A DNA stretch of 64,000 bases from a virus: IMG/VR virus record IMGVR_UViG_3300031539_000004, positions 1-64,000 of that record; one strand, given 5' to 3'. The position numbers and the translations under genes were made by a program. Position 1 is the stretch's first letter. Every line of letters begins with the position of its first letter. The notes beneath the pieces are model-generated. The model was not told the DNA's origin and made no database searches. It was given only the letters and a program-made list of their open reading frames with translations. Positions 7,331-17,525 of the stretch are shown in pieces.

Positions 7331-7405
7331 GCTGAGGAGCCGTGGCTCCGCGTGCTACAACAGGGGGCACATTCCGAGCAGATCACCCCGAGGAGCAGAC
7401 CACTC

Positions 7406-7795
7406 ATGGCTGACGAAACCACCACCGACGACGCAGCGAAGCCCGAACCGAAGAAGGCGAAGGCGAAGAGTTCGAGCGCCAGCACCGTCAAGGCGATGAA
7501 GGCCGAGGCGACCGGCGACGAGTCCCGATCGGTCGCCCTCCGTGACCAGTCCTTCCGAGTGGTGGACGAGCTGCCCGGCATCACCCTCCTCGACCTCGGC
7601 CTCGCCGCCGACCCCGAGGCGTCCGACTTCGACCGGATCCGAGCCGTTCGACGGGTCCTCGATGACGCCATCGTCCTTGGCGACCGGTCCCGGTTCAAGA
7701 GCCTTCTCCGCAACGCTCAGCCGACGATCGGCATGCAGGAGCTCGACGGCGTGATCTCGCAGTTGATCGAGCTGGTGACCGGCAGCCCTACCTGA
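7406..7795 (+). CDS. Tail assembly chaperone, upstream frame (gpG-like)
   Basis: 129 residues from ATG 7406. The purine-rich GAGGAG of 7390-7395 is the likely ribosome-binding site, so an earlier in-frame start is not used. The first 35 residues are Lys/Ala-rich (PKKAKAKSSSAS), then a helical domain ends QLIELVTGSPT. Location directly before the tape measure gene, size, and an overlapping second frame identify the siphovirus tail chaperone pair. It should bind the tape measure during tail assembly. Confidence 0.75.
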   Translation: MADETTTDDAAKPEPKKAKAKSSSASTVKAMKAEATGDESRSVALRDQSFRVVDELPGITLLDLGLAADPEASDFDRIRAVRRVLDDAIVLGDRSRFKSLLRNAQPTIGMQELDGVISQLIELVTGSPT

Positions 7796-7821
7796 CGGTC
7801 GTCAACATCGCCGCGTACATC

Positions 7822-8196
7822 GTGGCGACCGCTGCCGAGCTCGACGGCCGGCTGATTCGTGACAGCGGCCGTCGCCTACTGGACCTGTCCGCGGTGGCCC
7901 TTCTTCACTTCGCGTACGCTTGCCTTGTAGAGCACGCAGATGCGGACCAGCGAAAGAAGATCGACGCTGCCCTGACGGGGCGGCTTGGCTCCCGAGGTGG
8001 CATCCTCACCGACGAAGACGACGAGTCGATCCCGGCCCCGCTGCGAGGCAAGGAGGCACCGGAGTGGTGGACAGGCGACCAGGGCGCAATCGAGACGAAG
8101 GATCTCGACTTGGGCACCTCGGGCGGCGTTCGCTCCATGCCCACTCCGGGCGAGGGCGCAGCGACGATTCCGGGGAAGGCCCCTCCTGGCCGCTGA
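7822..8196 (+). CDS. Tail assembly chaperone, downstream frame (gpGT-like extension)
   Basis: This frame is -1 relative to the upstream chaperone. The first start-like codon is GTG 7822, but no Shine-Dalgarno precedes it and the frame is open back through the end of the upstream gene (reading ...QPYLTVVNIAAYIV). Production by -1 ribosomal frameshifting near 7780-7795 is therefore more likely than independent initiation. The product would be a gpGT-like fusion. A candidate slip is CCT to CCC just before ACC TGA. The exact site is not established. Confidence 0.65.
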   Translation: MATAAELDGRLIRDSGRRLLDLSAVALLHFAYACLVEHADADQRKKIDAALTGRLGSRGGILTDEDDESIPAPLRGKEAPEWWTGDQGAIETKDLDLGTSGGVRSMPTPGEGAATIPGKAPPGR

Positions 8197-8217
8197 CCCT
8201 GCGCGGGGTGATCTGAG

Positions 8218-11200
8218 GTGACCGATGTAGTCGGTACCGCCAGAGTCATCATCGTTCCCGACACGACGGCGTTCGCTGGGACGCTCTCGAGTCAGCTCGC
8301 CGCGTCGACGGCGGCGATGACCGGCGCGGTTGGTGGTCTCAACAGCGGTCTCGCGGCAGCGCAGACGCAGCTCGCCACGTTCGGGACCTCGGCTACCGCC
8401 GCCGGGGCGAAGCTCACGAAGTCGCTGACGCTCCCGATCGTCGCCATCGGCGGGATCGCGCTGAAGGCTGGCGCTGACTTCCAGACCGCCATGCTGCAGG
8501 TGCAGGCCGTCTCGGGCGCGACCGGCGTCGAGTTCGAATCGCTGAACGACCTCGCGAAGGAGCTGGGGCGTACTACGCAGTTCTCGGCCAGTCAGGCCGC
8601 CGACGCGATGGGCTTCCTCGCGATGGCCGGCTTCGAAGCGAACGAGATCCTCGGGGCGCTCCCCGGGACCCTCAACCTCGCCGCCGCCGGGAACCTCGAG
8701 CTCGCCCAAGCCGCGGACATCGTCACCAACATCCTGACCGGTTACGGCAAGGAAGTCGGCGAGCTCGGCGCGGCGAACGACGCGCTCGTCCAGACCTTCA
8801 CCAGTAGCAACACGTCGCTCGCTCAGCTCGGCGAGGCGTTCAAGTTCGTCGCCCCCGTCGCCGCGTCGGCTGGCCTCGACTTCAACGAAGTGACCGCCGC
8901 GCTCGGCCTCCTCGGCAACGCCGGCATCCAAGCGTCGATGGCCGGTACCACCCTCCGCGGTGGCATCGCCAAGCTCGCGAAGCCGACCAACGAGGCGCAG
9001 GGGGCGCTCGAACGGCTCGGGATCCAGGTCAACGACTCCGGCGGCCAGATGCTCCCGCTGGTCGACATCATCCGCCAGTTCGAAGCGGCCGGGCTGTCCA
9101 CCGCCGACGCCATGACCATCTTCGGTCTCCGCGCCGGCCCCGGTTTCGCGGCGCTCGTCTCGCAGGGTGCCGACGCCCTCGGCGACCTCACCACACAGAA
9201 CGCGCTCGCAGGCGAGGAAGCCGAGCTGGCCGCCAAGGCCCTCGGCCTCGAGGGATCGGTCGCTGAAGGGCTCACCGAGGCCTTCCTCGCTTCGCTGCCG
9301 GTGATCCAGCAGTACAACGAGAACACCGATGAGACCACGGCGATCCTCGGGGCGCTCACCGTCGCCGGCCAGGACGCATCCGAGAGCGCCGAATCGCTCG
9401 CCGGGATCGTCACCTCGTTCAACACCGACGCCGGGGCGTTCGCGGAGGCCCTCGGCGGCGCGGCCGACGGGCTCGGGTTCATGGTCGATGAGACCGGCCA
9501 GCTCGTCCAGACCCTCCCCGACGGCACCGTCGAAGTCGTGTCGCTCCTCGAGGCGGTCACCCTGCTCGAGGGGGCCGGGCTCTCCACGCAAGACCTCATG
9601 GCCAAGTTCGGCGACACCGTGGGCGGCGACCTCGCGGCAGCGCTCTCTGTCGGCTCCGAAGAAATGCTCAAGATCTTCGAGGAGACCGGCAAGGCGGGCC
9701 GCGCCGCGGAGATTGCCGAGATCCAGATGTCGGGTGTGCGTGGCTCGATGCTGCGCCTGAAGTCCGCGGCTGAGGGTGTCGCCATCGCTTTCTCCGAGGC
9801 GGGGGTCCTCGACGCGCTCGCGAAGTTCGCCGAGTTCCTGACCAACATCTTCTCGAAGCTCGCGACGGCCAACCCGGCGATCTTCAAGTTCGTCGCTGTC
9901 GTCGGTCTGATCGCCGCGTCGATCGGGCCGGTGCTGCTCATCATCGGGAAGCTGTCCACCGGGCTGGCCGCGCTCTCTGTTCGCCTCACCGCGTTCTCTG
10001 TGGGCGGCGCGATCGGCGGCGCGATCAAGGGCATCAAGGCGCTCGGTCTCGTCCTCGGGAACATCGGCAAGCAGCTCCTCCTCATCGCCTTCAACCCGGT
10101 CACCCTCGCGATCGGGCTGTTCGTCGGGGCGATGGTCCTGGCGTGGAAGAACAGCGAGGCGCTCCGCGAAGCCGTCGGGCGGCTCGCCGACATCCTCGGC
10201 GGGATCTTCGCTGGGACTCTCGGCGCGGTCGGCGACGCGGTGTCGAAGCTCGCGGGTCTGCTCGGCGACAAGCTCGCAGTCGCCGGCGAGTTCTTGGGCG
10301 ACAAGATCGCGGTGCTGGTCGACGCCTTCGCCGACTGGCTCGAGAACGGCCTCGCTGCCGTGTCGTCGTTCATCGAGGGTTCCGTGGTCCCCGCCGTGTC
10401 GAAGCTCGGCGACTTCCTCGGCGAGCTCGCCAGCGCCCTCAGCTCCACCCTCGGCCCGGCCATCGACAAGGTCGTGGAGGTGGTCGAGTTCCTGGCCGAC
10501 GTGTTCAATCAGGCCGCCTTCGGGATGGAGAACGCCGCGTTCTTCGCCGGGGACCTCGAGGCACCGATCGCCATCCTCGGCGAAACGTTCTTCCGGCTCG
10601 GCGTCTTCGTCAGAGACGTGATCGAAATCTTCGAGATCGGCATCGACGTGATCAAGGTGATCGCCGACGAGGGGCTCGCAAACCTGACCTCGGCGGTCGG
10701 GAATGTGATCGACGCCTTCCGGGCGCTCGCCTCGGGCGACTTCGACGGGTTCGTGGACTCGATCCGCATGGCCGGCGACGACGCGCTCGAGGCGGTCGTC
10801 AACTTCGCGATCGAGATCCCGCTTCAGTTCTTCGACACGCTCGCCGTCGGGATGCAGGCCGGCCTCGATCAGCTCGCCAGCATCGACGTCCTCTCCCCGC
10901 TTGTGGCCTCCGTCTCGGCCGGGCTCACCACCGTCGTCAACCTCGTGAGCAACCTCGGCGGCGCGATCGCGGCGGCGCTCCGCGGCGACTTCGACCAGGC
11001 CGGCGAGTTCTTCTCAAGCTTCCTCGACAACCTCGGCACGCTCATCACCACCAACATCCCCGCCGTCCTGTCGGGCCTCAGCGAGCTCATCTCCGGTCCG
11101 GTCTCCGACGCCGTGTCCAACGCGCTCACCGCCGCCGTCGGGGCCGTGAAGGACATCCCGGTGGTCGGCCCGCTCGCCGAAGGCATCCAGCTCATCATCG

Positions 11201-14200
11201 AGAGCGCCATCGATCTGGTCGCCGGCCGGCTCGACTTCTTCTCGAAGATCTTCCAGGGCGACTTCGGTGGGGCGGTCGAGGTGCTCCGCGGCCGGTTCTC
11301 GATCCTCCTCGACCGGGCCGCCACCATCCTGTTCGAGCTCATCCCCGCGGCGCTCGGCGACCTCGGGACCGTGATCGGCGAAACGCTCGTCGTCGCGTTC
11401 GACGGGCTCGCCAACGTGCTCGAGGGAACCCCGCTCGAGGGGATCTTCCGCACCCTGGCCGAGCTCGCCGAACCGCTCGCCGGGTTCCTCGCCGACAACC
11501 TCGTCCCTGCGCTCGCCACGCTCGCCACGATCCTCCTCGGGTTCGCTGGCGCTTCGGTGGTTCCCGGGATCATCGCCGGTATCGCCGGGGCGCTCGCCAC
11601 CGTCGGGGCGGTCATCGCCACCATCCTCAGCCCCATCGGTCTCCTCGTCGCCGGGATCGCCGCCATCGGGTTCGCGTTCTTCAAGCTGCTACAGGACAAC
11701 GAGGGGTTCCGTGAGGGAGTCCTCAACGCCATCAACGCGGTCGTGGAGGGCTTCACGAAGATCCCCGACGTGATCGGGGTGGTGGTCGAGAAGTTCGGCG
11801 CGATCGTGGACGCCATCGTCGGCTTCGAACCGCTCCAACGGGCGATCGAAAACGTCGGCGTCATCATCACCGGCCTCCTGCCGATCCTCGACTCGTTCAT
11901 CGGCGCGATCGTGAACGACATCGTCCCGGCTCTGCAGGAGAACCTGCTGCCGATCATCGAAAACGTGGCGTCCGTGGTCGGCACCGTGCTGCAGGTCGCC
12001 TTCGCCGCCTTGACCATCGCCATCGAAAAGGTCACCGAGGTGATCGCCGCCTTGGTCGACGCCGGTCTCTTCGACGCTGTGGCTGACGCCGTGGGCTTCG
12101 CGGGCGAAGCGTTCGGCTCGGCGATCGAGGCCATCCGCGGCTTCACCGACATCATCGCCGGGATCTTCTCGGGCGACCTCGACCAGATCACCGAAGGCAT
12201 TACGGGGCTGGCTCAGGGCATCCTCGACACGTTCACCTCGGTCCTGGCCGACCTCCCCGGCGCGGCGCTCGACGCGATCCTGTCGGTCAACGACGTGATC
12301 TTCGGGGGCCTCAGCAACATCCCCGTCATCGGCGAGCTGTTCGAAACGATCCAGCAGGTCATCGGCGACGTGGGCATCGCGCTGCAGGGCGTGTTCGACA
12401 TTCTCGGCGGCATCTTCAGCCTTGACGGGAGCCGGATCCTCGACGGGCTGGCTGGCGTCGGCGAGGGGTTCCTCCTCCTGCTCGGCGAGGCGTTCACCAA
12501 CCTCCCCGAACTCCTCGCCGGGATCCTCGGCGACGGGATCCCCATCATCCTCGGGGCCTTCTCGGGCATCGGTGAGTTCATCGCCGACAAGCTCAGCGAG
12601 GTACCGCTCCTCGGCGAGATCTTCGAGACCATCGGCCAGGTCGTCAACGACGTCGCCGACGGCCTCTCGGGCATCTTCGACATCATCGCCGGGATCATCA
12701 CCCTCGATCCGGGCCGCATCGCTGAAGGGCTCGGCGGCCTCGGCGAGTCGCTCCTCGGGATCTTCCGCGAAGCGCTCACGGCCATCCCCGAGATCCTCGT
12801 GGACATCATCTCCGACGCCGTGCCGTTCATCGCCGACGCCCTCGGCGGGATCGGCGACTTCCTGTCGGGCCTCTTTGACGACGTGCCGATCATCGGCGAG
12901 ATCTTCGACACGATCGGCAGCACCATCACCGGGGTCGGCGACGCTCTCGGCGGCATCTTCGACATCATCGCCGGGATCGTGTCGCTCGACTTCGGGCGAG
13001 TCATCGACGGGATCAAGGAACTGGCCGGCGGGATCGGCAACGCCCTCTTCGGGATCCTCGCCAACGTCCCGCAGCTCCTCGCCGACCTCGGGTTCCTGAT
13101 CCTCGACGGCCTCGCCGCAGCGTTCCCCGCCATCGGCACCTTCTTCACCGACACCGTGCTGCCCGCCATCGGCACCGCACTCGCCGCTCTGCCCGGCCTC
13201 ATCGGCTCAGCTCTCAGCGGCGCGGCCGACCTCCTCGGCGCTCTCGCCGGCTGGCTCCTCGGCGTCATCGTGAGCTTCGGAGCGTGGATCTTCTCCGACG
13301 GCATCCCCGCCATCATCGACTTCTTCGTTGGGATCCCCGCAGCGATCGGCGACTTCTTCTCCGGGGGCGGGGCCGACGACGGCGGCGGCGCTGGAGGCGG
13401 CCTCATCGATTGGGCGACGAAGGCCTTCGCTCAGCTCGGCGAGTGGCTCGTCAACGACGGGATCCCCGCCGTGGTCGAGTTCGTCGCCATGCTCCCCGGG
13501 AAGATCGTGGAGGCCCTGGCCGGCGTCGGCTCGTTCATTTGGGACGGGATCGTCGTCGCCTTCAACTTCGTCCGCGACAACATCGGCGAGTGGGTCGGCA
13601 CCATCGCCGAGTTCTTCAACCCCTTCAACGCCGACTCGATTTGGGCGAAGGCCGCCGGGCTACTCCTCGAGGTGGGCAGCTTCCTGTGGGACGCCATCAG
13701 CGGCGTCCTCGGGTTCGTGTTCGACAACTTCGGCGAGTGGGCGGGGACGCTTGCCGAGTTCTTCAACCCGTTCAACGCGGACAGCGTTTGGGCGCGGGCG
13801 GTACTCGCAGCGGCCGAGGTTGGCTCGTTCCTGTGGGACGCACTCAGCGGGCTACTCGGCTTCGTGTTCGACAACTTCGGGACGTGGATCGGTACCCTCG
13901 CCGAGTTCTTCAACCCGACGAACCCCGACGGGCTGGTGCAGCGGGCCATCGGTCTCGCCGCCACGATGGGCGAGACCATCTGGAACGGGATCGTCGGCGG
14001 CTTCAACTTCGTGAAGGACAACATCGGGACGTGGGTCGGCTCGGTGGTCGAGTTCTTCAACCCGCTCAACCCGGAAGGTCTCGTGCAGAAGGCCATCGGG
14101 TTCTTCTCCACCGCCGGCGAAACGATTTGGGGTGGCATCTCGGGGGCCTTCACCTTCATCAAGGACAAGGTCGGCGAAGCCATCACCGGTATCGCCGAGT

Positions 14201-15690
14201 TCTTCAACCCGACCAACCCCGACGGCCTCGTCAGCAAGGTGCTCGCGTTCAAGGACACCATCCTCGAGAAGTTCGGCGAGGTCGGGTCGGCCATCATCGA
14301 CGGCATCGCCCAAGGCATCTCGGGCGCGGCGAACTTCGTCGGCGACTTCGTGTCGAACATCGGCCGAGCCTTCGTCGATTTCATCAACGTGCAGGTGATC
14401 GACCGGATCAACGACGCCATCCCGAACTCGCTCGGGCCGGTCAACATTCCCGACAACCCGATCCCCCACATCAACCTGGCGGAAGGCGGGATCTTCGACC
14501 GGCCCACCGTGGCGCAGATCGGTGAAGCTGGCGCGGAGGTGGTCATCCCGCTGACCAACGTGGAGCGGGCGCTCGCCTTGGCCGAGCAGTCGGGCCTCAC
14601 CGCCCTCATCACTCACCAGCTCACAGGACAGGCTGTGGCGGGCGCTGCGGGCGTGGGAGCCCCTGCGGGGGCTGGCGGCCCCGGAGGGGCTGGCGGGGCA
14701 GGAGCGGGCGCTGTGGGCGCTCCTGGCGGGTCTCTGGAAGCGATCGCCAACACCGCGGGCACCGCCGTCGGTGAGGGATTCACGGCCGGGGTGACCGACG
14801 CCATCATGGCCTCGGGCGCTGCGACCCTCGACCCGGCCGCAACCGATACCGGGATGGCGGCCGGGATGGCGTTCAACGAAGGGATGACCGGCGGCCTCGA
14901 GCAGAGCGCCAGCATGGTCGAGATGGCCTCGGCCGGCGTGGTCGGCGCAGCAGAAGCCGCGGCGATCGCGGCCGCTCAGATCGCGTCGCCGTCGCAGGTG
15001 TTCTTCGACATCGGGATGAGCCTCTCCGAAGGGCTCGCCGCGGGGATGGAAGCCGGGACCGCTGCGGTCGCCGCTGCTGGCGCAGGCGCAGTCGGCGCGG
15101 CCTCTGGCGGGGCTGGCGCGGCCGGGGGTGCCGCGGCGAGCGCGATCGGGAGCTTCGAGCAGGCCGTCTCCGAGCTGAACAGCGTCGGGTACTTCGGCGA
15201 AGGTCTCCAGGGCGGCACCGACAAGACGCGGGCCAACTTCGCCAGCAACTACTTCTCCGACCCGGACCGTGCAGCCGTCCTCGCTGGCACGCCCGCCACC
15301 GTGTTCGAAGATGGATCGATGCGGCTGCTCGCCGACGGGGGCATCATCACCGACCCGACCCGAGCACTGATCGGCGAAGCGGGACCCGAGGTGGTCCTCC
15401 CCCTCACCAACCCGAAGCGGGTCCTCGAGCTCGCCACCGCGTCGGGCCTCTTCGGGGTCCTCGCCGAAGGGCTCTCGTCGGCGGTCCCGTCTGCGGGGCC
15501 GGTCGGTCAGCTCGCTGGCGTCGGAGCGCCGAGCACCCCGACACCGAACGCTGTGACCCCCCGACCCGAACCGGAACAGGTTGTAGGCTCCAGCGGCAGC
15601 ACCTTCAACATCTACGGGGTGTCCGCGGACGACGTGGTCGCCAAGATCGTCGCCCGGGAAGAGACGGCCATGAGAGGGATTCGGCGCTGA
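8218..15690 (+). CDS. Tape measure protein, 2490 aa
   Basis: GTG start after a GAGGTG purine run. Residues about 70-300 carry the TP901-type tape measure core (FQTAMLQVQAVSGATGVEFE, DAMGFLAMAGFEANEILGA). Hydrophobic segments lie near 560-650 and 1090-1150. Two tandem repeat families are visible. One is three units of about 95 residues at about 1368-1650, each with P(V/L/I)(I/L)GE(L/I)F(E/D)TI and GIFDI(I/L). The other is five units of about 46 residues at about 1770-2020, ending EFFNP. Two G(E/A)AG(P/A)EVV(I/L)PLTN motifs lie near the C-terminus. At roughly 1.5 angstrom per residue the tail would be about 370 nm. Confidence 0.95.
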   Translation: MTDVVGTARVIIVPDTTAFAGTLSSQLAASTAAMTGAVGGLNSGLAAAQTQLATFGTSATAAGAKLTKSLTLPIVAIGGIALKAGADFQTAMLQVQAVSGATGVEFESLNDLAKELGRTTQFSASQAADAMGFLAMAGFEANEILGALPGTLNLAAAGNLELAQAADIVTNILTGYGKEVGELGAANDALVQTFTSSNTSLAQLGEAFKFVAPVAASAGLDFNEVTAALGLLGNAGIQASMAGTTLRGGIAKLAKPTNEAQGALERLGIQVNDSGGQMLPLVDIIRQFEAAGLSTADAMTIFGLRAGPGFAALVSQGADALGDLTTQNALAGEEAELAAKALGLEGSVAEGLTEAFLASLPVIQQYNENTDETTAILGALTVAGQDASESAESLAGIVTSFNTDAGAFAEALGGAADGLGFMVDETGQLVQTLPDGTVEVVSLLEAVTLLEGAGLSTQDLMAKFGDTVGGDLAAALSVGSEEMLKIFEETGKAGRAAEIAEIQMSGVRGSMLRLKSAAEGVAIAFSEAGVLDALAKFAEFLTNIFSKLATANPAIFKFVAVVGLIAASIGPVLLIIGKLSTGLAALSVRLTAFSVGGAIGGAIKGIKALGLVLGNIGKQLLLIAFNPVTLAIGLFVGAMVLAWKNSEALREAVGRLADILGGIFAGTLGAVGDAVSKLAGLLGDKLAVAGEFLGDKIAVLVDAFADWLENGLAAVSSFIEGSVVPAVSKLGDFLGELASALSSTLGPAIDKVVEVVEFLADVFNQAAFGMENAAFFAGDLEAPIAILGETFFRLGVFVRDVIEIFEIGIDVIKVIADEGLANLTSAVGNVIDAFRALASGDFDGFVDSIRMAGDDALEAVVNFAIEIPLQFFDTLAVGMQAGLDQLASIDVLSPLVASVSAGLTTVVNLVSNLGGAIAAALRGDFDQAGEFFSSFLDNLGTLITTNIPAVLSGLSELISGPVSDAVSNALTAAVGAVKDIPVVGPLAEGIQLIIESAIDLVAGRLDFFSKIFQGDFGGAVEVLRGRFSILLDRAATILFELIPAALGDLGTVIGETLVVAFDGLANVLEGTPLEGIFRTLAELAEPLAGFLADNLVPALATLATILLGFAGASVVPGIIAGIAGALATVGAVIATILSPIGLLVAGIAAIGFAFFKLLQDNEGFREGVLNAINAVVEGFTKIPDVIGVVVEKFGAIVDAIVGFEPLQRAIENVGVIITGLLPILDSFIGAIVNDIVPALQENLLPIIENVASVVGTVLQVAFAALTIAIEKVTEVIAALVDAGLFDAVADAVGFAGEAFGSAIEAIRGFTDIIAGIFSGDLDQITEGITGLAQGILDTFTSVLADLPGAALDAILSVNDVIFGGLSNIPVIGELFETIQQVIGDVGIALQGVFDILGGIFSLDGSRILDGLAGVGEGFLLLLGEAFTNLPELLAGILGDGIPIILGAFSGIGEFIADKLSEVPLLGEIFETIGQVVNDVADGLSGIFDIIAGIITLDPGRIAEGLGGLGESLLGIFREALTAIPEILVDIISDAVPFIADALGGIGDFLSGLFDDVPIIGEIFDTIGSTITGVGDALGGIFDIIAGIVSLDFGRVIDGIKELAGGIGNALFGILANVPQLLADLGFLILDGLAAAFPAIGTFFTDTVLPAIGTALAALPGLIGSALSGAADLLGALAGWLLGVIVSFGAWIFSDGIPAIIDFFVGIPAAIGDFFSGGGADDGGGAGGGLIDWATKAFAQLGEWLVNDGIPAVVEFVAMLPGKIVEALAGVGSFIWDGIVVAFNFVRDNIGEWVGTIAEFFNPFNADSIWAKAAGLLLEVGSFLWDAISGVLGFVFDNFGEWAGTLAEFFNPFNADSVWARAVLAAAEVGSFLWDALSGLLGFVFDNFGTWIGTLAEFFNPTNPDGLVQRAIGLAATMGETIWNGIVGGFNFVKDNIGTWVGSVVEFFNPLNPEGLVQKAIGFFSTAGETIWGGISGAFTFIKDKVGEAITGIAEFFNPTNPDGLVSKVLAFKDTILEKFGEVGSAIIDGIAQGISGAANFVGDFVSNIGRAFVDFINVQVIDRINDAIPNSLGPVNIPDNPIPHINLAEGGIFDRPTVAQIGEAGAEVVIPLTNVERALALAEQSGLTALITHQLTGQAVAGAAGVGAPAGAGGPGGAGGAGAGAVGAPGGSLEAIANTAGTAVGEGFTAGVTDAIMASGAATLDPAATDTGMAAGMAFNEGMTGGLEQSASMVEMASAGVVGAAEAAAIAAAQIASPSQVFFDIGMSLSEGLAAGMEAGTAAVAAAGAGAVGAASGGAGAAGGAAASAIGSFEQAVSELNSVGYFGEGLQGGTDKTRANFASNYFSDPDRAAVLAGTPATVFEDGSMRLLADGGIITDPTRALIGEAGPEVVLPLTNPKRVLELATASGLFGVLAEGLSSAVPSAGPVGQLAGVGAPSTPTPNAVTPRPEPEQVVGSSGSTFNIYGVSADDVVAKIVAREETAMRGIRR

Positions 15691-17525
15691 TGTGGCATGG
15701 ATACGGCTACCTCACCCGCGGCACCGACCGAGTGGAGATCTGGAACAACGACCGGGTCCTCCACTACCTCCAGGGCGACCCGCTCGGCCTCACCGGCTCA
15801 CCGCCCGTCAACGGGCTGAAGCACAAGACGACCAGGGTCGAGGTCAACTGCGGATGCACCACGCTGCGGCCCCTCTACTGCGAGAAGGGGTCCGGCACCG
15901 ACGGCGCGTACCGGTCGCCCGAGCTGGACGGCGCACCGTGGTACGACCCTGACGTTCCCGAGTCGGCCGAGTTCGCCGGGCTCATCGTGGAGACCATCGA
16001 GGGGTTCGACTCGGTCGTCCGACGCACCGTCACCGACGCCGCGATCCGAGGCGGATCCCTTGGCCCGCAACGCCTCGGGGCGCGGACCCTCACCGTCACC
16101 GGCTGGCTGCGCGCGAAGACGTGCTGCGCCGCGGAGTACGGCCTCCGCTGGCTCGAGGCGGCGCTCACCGGGGGGGCGTGCGACGACTGCGCTCTCGGCG
16201 AGCTGTCGATGTTCCGGTGTTGCCCACCCGATGACGAGGGCGGCTACTTCGAGCAGGTCCCCCCCACCGCTCAGTTCGACCCGCAGACCCCTGGGACGCT
16301 CACCGTCACCGACCTCGGCGGCGGGATCTACGACTTCGTCTACGACGACTTCGATCGCAGCAACGTGGTCTCGTTGCAGGGCGGCGCTGTGAACAACGCT
16401 CTCGGGTTCCTGCCCGTCACCCTCAACGGGGCCGACCCCGAGGGCATGGCCCAAATCAGCATCGGAGCTGACCCCGCCGGCCCCGAGATCAACTTCTCGA
16501 TCTCCTACGGGCTCATCACCGCTCAGGCTGACGTGGCGTCCGGTACTGGCCGGGAGCTGTCGCTCACGATCGACACGAACATCGACCTCGGGCTCCCCGT
16601 CGAGAACCAGACCCGCGACGACCTCGCCGCCGCGCTCGCCGACTGGATCACCCTCTACGGCGACGGCGCGGTCATCGCAGCCAAGCCGTTCTCGAACGGG
16701 CGGGCCTACACCGCGAAGGATGGCCCCGACCCAGCGAACTACGACCGGGAGGTGCTACGCCTCGGGCTGGTCGACGGCCCCACCGTCATCGAACGGAACG
16801 GGACCTGCTGCGACTCGTGCGGATGCACCGACCTCCGGGTCCAGTTCACCCTCGCATCGGAGTCGCCGTTCATCTTCGGGCCGATCGACTGGTGCCTCGA
16901 GGACGCCAGCTTCCTCACCGAACCCGAGAACGAATACTGCCTCAGCCTGTTCTGTGGCGACTGCCCCGAGGCGGCCGACCCGTTCTTCCGGCTCACCTGC
17001 GGTGGCGACACCATCTTCGCCCCGCCCCCGGTGTTCAACCCGATCATCACCTGCTACTGCGACCCGTGGGTCCAGTACCGGATGTGCTGCTCGCTGAGCA
17101 ACGAGGCCGACTGGAACGAAGCGTCGACCGTGATCCGCGTCGAGGCCGGCAACGCGACGTTGCGCCACATGAAGATCCAGGCGTTCATCAACCCGTTCGG
17201 CGATGACCGGCCATGCCCGTGCGATCCCGACGACCTGTTCTGGCTCTGCCGGGACCCGTGCTCGGTCATCGAGATCGCCGAGCTTCCCTCGGGGTCGATC
17301 CTCACCGTCGATTCCCGCTCGAGGATCTCCACGCTCGAGCTGGCCGGCGGCGGTTCGCAGGGCGGCACCCGGTTCATCACCGGGGAGCGGGGCGTCCCGT
17401 TCGAATGGGTCGACCTCGCCGCCTGCTCGACTGTCTGCTTCCTCATCACCGTCGACGCGAACCACTCGAGCCAGACCAAGGTGTCGGTCGGCGTCGCTGA
17501 GAGGTTCCAGGCCAGTGGCGGTTAG
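15690..17525 (+). CDS. Distal tail / minor tail protein, 611 aa
   Basis: First gene after the tape measure, coupled by TGATG. In siphoviruses this slot encodes the distal tail (Dit-like) protein. The protein is beta-rich with many cysteines (CGCTTLRPLYC, CCDSCGCTDLR, LFCGDCPEA) in two Cys clusters, with a beta insertion between residues about 195 and 350. Likely forms the ring joining the tube to the tip. Assignment is by synteny; no short motif is decisive. Confidence 0.65.
   Translation: MWHGYGYLTRGTDRVEIWNNDRVLHYLQGDPLGLTGSPPVNGLKHKTTRVEVNCGCTTLRPLYCEKGSGTDGAYRSPELDGAPWYDPDVPESAEFAGLIVETIEGFDSVVRRTVTDAAIRGGSLGPQRLGARTLTVTGWLRAKTCCAAEYGLRWLEAALTGGACDDCALGELSMFRCCPPDDEGGYFEQVPPTAQFDPQTPGTLTVTDLGGGIYDFVYDDFDRSNVVSLQGGAVNNALGFLPVTLNGADPEGMAQISIGADPAGPEINFSISYGLITAQADVASGTGRELSLTIDTNIDLGLPVENQTRDDLAAALADWITLYGDGAVIAAKPFSNGRAYTAKDGPDPANYDREVLRLGLVDGPTVIERNGTCCDSCGCTDLRVQFTLASESPFIFGPIDWCLEDASFLTEPENEYCLSLFCGDCPEAADPFFRLTCGGDTIFAPPPVFNPIITCYCDPWVQYRMCCSLSNEADWNEASTVIRVEAGNATLRHMKIQAFINPFGDDRPCPCDPDDLFWLCRDPCSVIEIAELPSGSILTVDSRSRISTLELAGGGSQGGTRFITGERGVPFEWVDLAACSTVCFLITVDANHSSQTKVSVGVAERFQASGG

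Noticed and set aside
7876-9591. Long minus-strand frame (571 codons) opposite the tape measure, with further long minus-strand frames up to 14.6 kb.
   Set aside because: High GC and codon structure of the tape measure open the opposite frames. These translations are low-complexity (Arg/Glu/Gly- or Ser/Ala/Pro-rich) and have no start signals.
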